Source: Gammaproteobacteria bacterium
GTDB lineage: Bacteria; Pseudomonadota; Gammaproteobacteria; HK1
Reading direction: 5' to 3'
Length of the DNA stretch: 9,799 nt
Assembly: GCA_022822245.1 (NCBI GenBank)
Contig: JAJECB010000461.1
Span: 1-9,799, forward strand
The first letter of the stretch is position 1; the number at the start of each line of letters is the position of its first letter. Below, piece by piece: positions 6,685-9,799 of the stretch. The notes beneath the pieces were generated by a model. That model was not told where the DNA came from. It did not search any database and saw only the letters and a program-made list of their open reading frames with translations. The position numbers and the translations under genes are program-made.

Positions 6685-6785
6685 CGGGTTACAGTTAATC
6701 GCGCCCGTCGGTCGGACGCGGCAGCTCGGCGGCGCGGTGCTTCGGTGCCGGACAAGCGGCGGAACGGGAGCGATGAGGAAGACCC

Positions 6786-8090
6786 ATGCGTGACCAGTAC
6801 GACGCCATCGTCATCGGGGCGGGGGTCATCGGCGCGGCGACCGCGTTCGAGCTCGCGAAGCTCGGCTACCGCCCCCTGAGCGTGGACCGGAACCCCGCCG
6901 CGGGCTACGGTCCGACCTCGAACTCGTGCGCGATCATCCGGGTCTACTACTCGACCTTCGACGGGATCGCATTCGCGTGGGAGGCGTATCACTACTGGAA
7001 GGCGTGGTCGGAGTACCTCGAGACCGACGACGAGCGCGGCCTTGCGAAGTTCATCGACTGCGGCTGCGTGGTGATGAAGACCGAGCACAACGGTCGGCTC
7101 GCGAAGCACCTTCGGCTCTCCGGCGAGCTCGGGATCCCCTGCGAGGAGTGGGACCGGGCGGCGATCCGGGCGCGGGTTCCGCACTACGACCTTCGCCGCT
7201 TCGGTCCGCCCCGGGCGAGGGACGACCAATGCTTCGGAGAGCCGAGCGGGGGCGAGATCGAGGGCGCGGTCTTCTGGCCGAACGGCGGCTATGTCTCCGA
7301 CCCCCAGCTCTCCACCCACAACCTGCAGCGGGCGGCGGAGGCGAAGGGCGCCGAGTTCGCGTTCCGGCGCGAGGTCACGAGCATCCTCACCGGGGAAGGC
7401 CGGGTCCGCGGGGTCACCCTGGACGGCGGGGAAACCGTGCGATCGCCCGTCGTCGTCAACGTGGCGGGCCCGCACTCGGCGATCGTCAACGCCATGGCCG
7501 GGGCGCTCGACGACATGACGATCGAGACGAAGCCGCTCCGCCAGGAGGTGGTCCACCTCCCGGCGCCGCCCGGGTTCGATCTCGAGGCCTGCCCCTTCGT
7601 CTTCTCGGACAGCGACATCGGCTGCTACACCCGCCCCGAGACCGGCAATCACATCCTCGTCGGAAGCGAGGACCCGGAGTGCGACCCGCGCGAGTACGTG
7701 GACCCCGACCGATACGTCCGCGATCTCACCGAGCAGTCGACCACCCAGGCCCTGCGGTACGGACAGCGGCTCCCGAGCCTCGGGATCCCGTCCAGCGTTC
7801 GCGGCGTCACCGACCTCTACGACGTCACCGACGACTGGATCCCGATCTACGACAAGAGCCGCGTGCCGGGGTTCTACATGGCGATCGGGAGCTCCGGAAA
7901 CCAGTTCAAGAACGCCCCGGTGGCCGGAAAGATGATGGCCGCGCTCATCGACTACTGCGAGAAGGGGAGCGATCACGACGCCGACCCCCTTTCGTTTCGC
8001 CTGGAGCACATCGGCCGCGAGGTGAACGCCGGCTTCTACTCTCGCAAGCGCGAGATCAACCGGGAGAGCAGCTTCACGGTGCTCGGATGA
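6786..8090 (+). CDS. FAD-dependent oxidoreductase of the DAO (D-amino acid / sarcosine oxidase) family
   Basis: This is a 434-residue cytoplasmic flavoenzyme. It should oxidise a C-N (amine) bond or, less often, a C-O bond, passing electrons to oxygen or another acceptor. The N-terminus has the Rossmann FAD motif YDAIVIGAGVIGAATAFELA (GxGxxG at 11-16) with an acidic residue at the end of strand 2 (D34, binding ribose). It is followed by GPTSNSCAIIR (42-52), the region that contacts the flavin in sarcosine oxidase-like enzymes. Near the C-terminus, DLYDVTDDWIPIYD (344-357) and AIGSSGNQFKNAP (366-378) are hallmark segments of the DAO family. No signal peptide is seen. The start ATG has a good site, GAGGA (6775-6779), 6 nt upstream. 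The gene diverges from the ABC operon and precedes an epimerase and a kinase, so the substrate is probably sugar-derived, perhaps an amino sugar or Amadori compound. That link is inference; the family call is firm. Confidence 0.9.
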   Translation: MRDQYDAIVIGAGVIGAATAFELAKLGYRPLSVDRNPAAGYGPTSNSCAIIRVYYSTFDGIAFAWEAYHYWKAWSEYLETDDERGLAKFIDCGCVVMKTEHNGRLAKHLRLSGELGIPCEEWDRAAIRARVPHYDLRRFGPPRARDDQCFGEPSGGEIEGAVFWPNGGYVSDPQLSTHNLQRAAEAKGAEFAFRREVTSILTGEGRVRGVTLDGGETVRSPVVVNVAGPHSAIVNAMAGALDDMTIETKPLRQEVVHLPAPPGFDLEACPFVFSDSDIGCYTRPETGNHILVGSEDPECDPREYVDPDRYVRDLTEQSTTQALRYGQRLPSLGIPSSVRGVTDLYDVTDDWIPIYDKSRVPGFYMAIGSSGNQFKNAPVAGKMMAALIDYCEKGSDHDADPLSFRLEHIGREVNAGFYSRKREINRESSFTVLG

Positions 8091-8132
8091 AGCCCCGGTT
8101 CCGGCGGGGCGTTCGGCGCCCGGCGGAGCTTC

Positions 8133-8168
8133 GGGATACGTGGGATACGTGGAATACGCGGGATACGA
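8133..8168. repeat. Four tandem copies of a 9-bp repeat (consensus GGRATACGN)
   Basis: Four head-to-tail 9-bp units occupy 8133-8141, 8142-8150, 8151-8159 and 8160-8168. The first two are identical (GGGATACGT). The third differs at two positions (GGAATACGC) and the fourth at one (GGGATACGA). The array lies in the 104-bp gap between the oxidoreductase stop and the epimerase start, ending 12 bp before the epimerase ribosome binding site. It is also less GC-rich than its surroundings. Slippage during replication could change the copy number. Whether it is a local minisatellite or part of a dispersed repeat family cannot be told from one copy. Confidence 0.85.
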
Positions 8169-8194
8169 CAACCTGATCACGGGAGATTGAAACG

Positions 8195-9046
8195 ATGGCG
8201 ATACTGGGCGTGCATACCCTTGCCGTCGCGCCGGCCTGGACCCCGGCCGCGGCGCGCGGATTCCTGCCGTGGCTCAAGGAGCACGGCGTCGACCTGATGG
8301 AGGTGCCGCTCCTGCGTCCGGAGGAGATCGACGTCTCGGGGACCCGCGCGGTGGCCCGGGAGTTCGACATCCAGCTCTCCTGCTCCCTCGGCCTCCCGGC
8401 CTCGATCGACTCGACCGGGGACCCCGACGCCGCGATCGCCTTCCTCACCCGTGCCCTCGAGGTCACGGCCGGCATCGAGGCCATGGCGCTCACCGGGGTG
8501 ACCTACAGCACGATCGGAAGGACCTCCGGGGCGCCTCCGACCGCGCGCGAGCGCGACGCGGTTGCGCGCGTCGTGGAAGGGGGCGCGCGGGCGGCCCGGG
8601 CACGGGGCCTCAAGCTCGGGGTCGAGCCCTGCAACCGCTACGAGACTCACCTCGTCAACACGGTGACGGACGGGGTGGAGATCGTCGAGCGGGTCGGCGC
8701 GGAGAACGTCTTCGTGCATCCCGACAGCTACCACATGAACATCGAGGAGGTGGCGATGGCGAGCGGGATCGCGGATGCGGGGGATCACCTCGGCTACGTC
8801 CACGCCTCGGAGGCCAACCGGGGCGTGCCGGGGCGCGGCACCCTCGACTGGGCGGGCCTCTGTCAGGGGCTCGCGGAGGCGGAGTTCGAGGGGCCGGTGG
8901 TGCTCGAGAGCTTCGTGCACCTCGACCCGGACATCGCGGCGGGGCTCGCGGTGTGGAGGCCGGTTGCGGAGGAGCCCGCGGAGGTCATCGACGTGGGGAT
9001 CCCGTTCCTGCGCGAGCACGCCGCGGCCGCGGGCCTCGCCCTCTAG
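8195..9046 (+). CDS. Ketose 3-epimerase-like TIM-barrel protein (D-tagatose/D-allulose 3-epimerase family)
   Basis: This is a 283-residue sugar isomerase/epimerase that should invert the C3 hydroxyl of a free ketose through an enediolate with a divalent metal. The likely metal ligands are E144 (LGVEPCNRYET), D177 (HPDSYHMNIEE), H203 (GYVHASEANR) and E238 (VVLESF). They are spaced 33, 26 and 35 residues apart. From memory this equals the spacing of E152, D185, H211 and E246 in the Pseudomonas cichorii D-tagatose 3-epimerase, with a constant offset of 8. E150, H180 and R209 likewise match that enzyme's E158, H188 and R217, which hold the substrate. The ATG at 8195 has GGGAG (8181-8185) 9 nt upstream. 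The gene follows the FAD oxidoreductase after a gap with a tandem repeat, and the kinase starts 32 nt after its stop. The substrate could be fructose/allulose, tagatose/sorbose, or a pentulose or tetrulose. Confidence 0.87.
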   Translation: MAILGVHTLAVAPAWTPAAARGFLPWLKEHGVDLMEVPLLRPEEIDVSGTRAVAREFDIQLSCSLGLPASIDSTGDPDAAIAFLTRALEVTAGIEAMALTGVTYSTIGRTSGAPPTARERDAVARVVEGGARAARARGLKLGVEPCNRYETHLVNTVTDGVEIVERVGAENVFVHPDSYHMNIEEVAMASGIADAGDHLGYVHASEANRGVPGRGTLDWAGLCQGLAEAEFEGPVVLESFVHLDPDIAAGLAVWRPVAEEPAEVIDVGIPFLREHAAAAGLAL

Positions 9047-9078
9047 CCTCGCCCCTGCCCCGAACGCGTCCCTCTTCG

Positions 9079-9765
9079 ATGGCGAGCCCGTTGGCTGGCG
9101 GCGGGGGCAGGGTCGAGGCGTCGGTCGAGCGGGTGCTCGCCGCGCTTCCGCCGGATGCGGCGCGCCGCGAGCGAAGATTCATCCTCGGCATCGCGGGGCC
9201 GCCCGCGGCCGGCAAGTCGACCCTCGCGGAAGCGCTCCGGGAGGCGCTGAACGGCGGCCGCGGATCGGGCGGGGAGGATGAGGTCGCGACCATCGCCGGC
9301 CTCGACGGCTTTCACTTCGACGACGCGGTGCTCCACGCCCGGGGGCATCGGCCCCGCAAGGGCGCCCCGTTCACGTTCGACGCGGCGGGGTACGCGGCGA
9401 TGCTCGACCGCCTCGCGGCGCCCTCCCGCGAGGCGGTCGCGATCCCGGTCTTCGACCGGGACCTCGAGCTCTCGCGGGCGGCCGCCGCGATCGTCGAGCC
9501 CCACCACCGCATCGTGATCACGGAGGGCAACTACCTCCTCCTCGACGACGACCGATGGCGCGCGGCGTGGGATCGCCTGGATCTTTCCGTGTTCCTAGAC
9601 GTGCCCTTCGAAGAGCTCCGGCGCCGCCTGATGGCGCGCTGGCTCGGGCACGGATACGACCCCGAGGAGGCGAAGGAGAAGACCGAGGCCAACGACCTCG
9701 CCAACGCCCGGCTCATCGCGAGCGCATCGGTCGAACCCGACCTCCGCCTCCGCGCCCCCGGCTGA
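9079..9765 (+). CDS. P-loop kinase of the FrcK / uridine kinase-pantothenate kinase-like family
   Basis: This is a 228-residue soluble P-loop kinase. The Walker A is GPPAAGKST (40-48). GLDGFHFDD (74-82) holds the acidic residue expected to activate the substrate hydroxyl. RKGAPFTFD (93-101), PVFDRDLELS (123-132), ITEGNYLLL (147-155), ARWLGHGYD (186-194) and NDLANARLI (205-213) match the conserved order of the group that includes FrcK. FrcK is encoded beside the rhizobial fructose ABC transporter FrcBCA. The family is related to uridine and pantothenate kinases, but its substrate is not settled; a sugar or sugar derivative is plausible from gene context. The ATG at 9079 has no clear ribosome binding site. 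A GTG at 9133 would remove 18 residues and leave all motifs intact. The gene lies 32 nt after the epimerase and is presumably co-transcribed. It converges with the next gene, with only 2 nt between stops. Confidence 0.85.
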   Translation: MASPLAGGGGRVEASVERVLAALPPDAARRERRFILGIAGPPAAGKSTLAEALREALNGGRGSGGEDEVATIAGLDGFHFDDAVLHARGHRPRKGAPFTFDAAGYAAMLDRLAAPSREAVAIPVFDRDLELSRAAAAIVEPHHRIVITEGNYLLLDDDRWRAAWDRLDLSVFLDVPFEELRRRLMARWLGHGYDPEEAKEKTEANDLANARLIASASVEPDLRLRAPG

Positions 9766-9767
9766 CG

Positions 9768-9799
9768 TCAGGCGAGATCGAAGCGGTCGAGGTTCATCA
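9768..9799 (-). CDS. katG: Probable C-terminus of catalase-peroxidase KatG (truncated by window)
   Basis: Reading the minus strand inward from the window edge, the complete codons encode MNLDRFDLA followed by TGA (9770-9768). The two bases before them (TG) fit a preceding valine codon. VMNLDRFDL is the C-terminal end of bacterial catalase-peroxidases as I remember it; E. coli KatG ends in KVMNLDRFDLL. The KatG enzyme breaks down hydrogen peroxide with a heme group and is usually about 720-750 residues, so nearly all of the gene lies outside the window. The match covers only nine residues but is in frame with a stop at a sensible place. Neighbouring a flavin oxidase gene that may release peroxide is suggestive but may be coincidence. 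Confidence 0.6.
   Translation of the reverse strand, partial: MNLDRFDLA

Noticed and set aside
6773..6793. Six-codon open frame (MRKTHA) overlapping the oxidoreductase start, a possible leader peptide
   Set aside because: It has no repeated or rare codons typical of attenuation, and its own ribosome binding site would be poor. A frame this short is expected by chance.
6495..8180. Minus-strand open frame continuous with the binding-protein gene, suggesting a large N-terminal domain
   Set aside because: The upstream part is antisense to the FAD oxidoreductase and lacks motifs, while the signal peptide and the GGAGG site place the real start at 6494.
8269..9078. Upstream in-frame extension of the kinase to about 498 residues, a possible fusion with the epimerase
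   Set aside because: The extension reads the epimerase gene in a wrong frame and is low-complexity Arg/Gly-rich. The kinase domain is complete from about residue 30 of the short form.
1..9799. CRISPR arrays, tRNA or rRNA genes, insertion sequences, integrase or phage genes
   Set aside because: I looked for direct repeats with regular spacers, tRNA-like arms and transposase motifs on both strands and found none.

Overview
The window is strongly GC-rich (judged by eye, not computed), has almost no non-coding DNA, and uses codons ending in G or C almost throughout. Together with the gene families present this suggests a high-GC proteobacterium, most likely an alphaproteobacterium of the Rhizobiales/Rhodospirillales kind. 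The lineage is inference; no ribosomal or taxonomic marker is present.

Layout: (1) 1-311 is the 3' end of a luciferase-like flavin monooxygenase, plus strand, followed by two consecutive strong hairpins (330-412). (2) 564-1769 is an MFS transporter, plus strand. (3) 6494 down to 1764, minus strand, is a complete CUT2-type sugar ABC transporter operon in the order binding protein, double ATPase, permease, permease. Its last gene meets the MFS gene tail to tail. (4) 6495-6785 is a divergent control region with a candidate minus-strand promoter and several inverted repeats. (5) 6786-9765, plus strand, holds three catabolic genes: a DAO-family FAD oxidoreductase, a ketose 3-epimerase with all four metal ligands at the spacing known from D-tagatose 3-epimerase, and a small P-loop kinase of the FrcK type. 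A four-copy 9-bp tandem repeat lies between the first two. (6) 9768-9799, minus strand, holds what looks like the last nine codons of katG.

The divergent ABC operon and the oxidoreductase-epimerase-kinase genes read as one uptake and catabolism locus. The likely scheme is that a periplasmic protein captures a monosaccharide-like ligand, the ABC transporter imports it, and the epimerase and kinase move a ketose towards central metabolism. The FAD enzyme may first remove or oxidise an amine group or another substituent. The exact substrate cannot be read from the sequence. A rare ketose (allulose, tagatose or a related sugar) or an amino or Amadori-type sugar are the best guesses. No regulator gene lies in the window.
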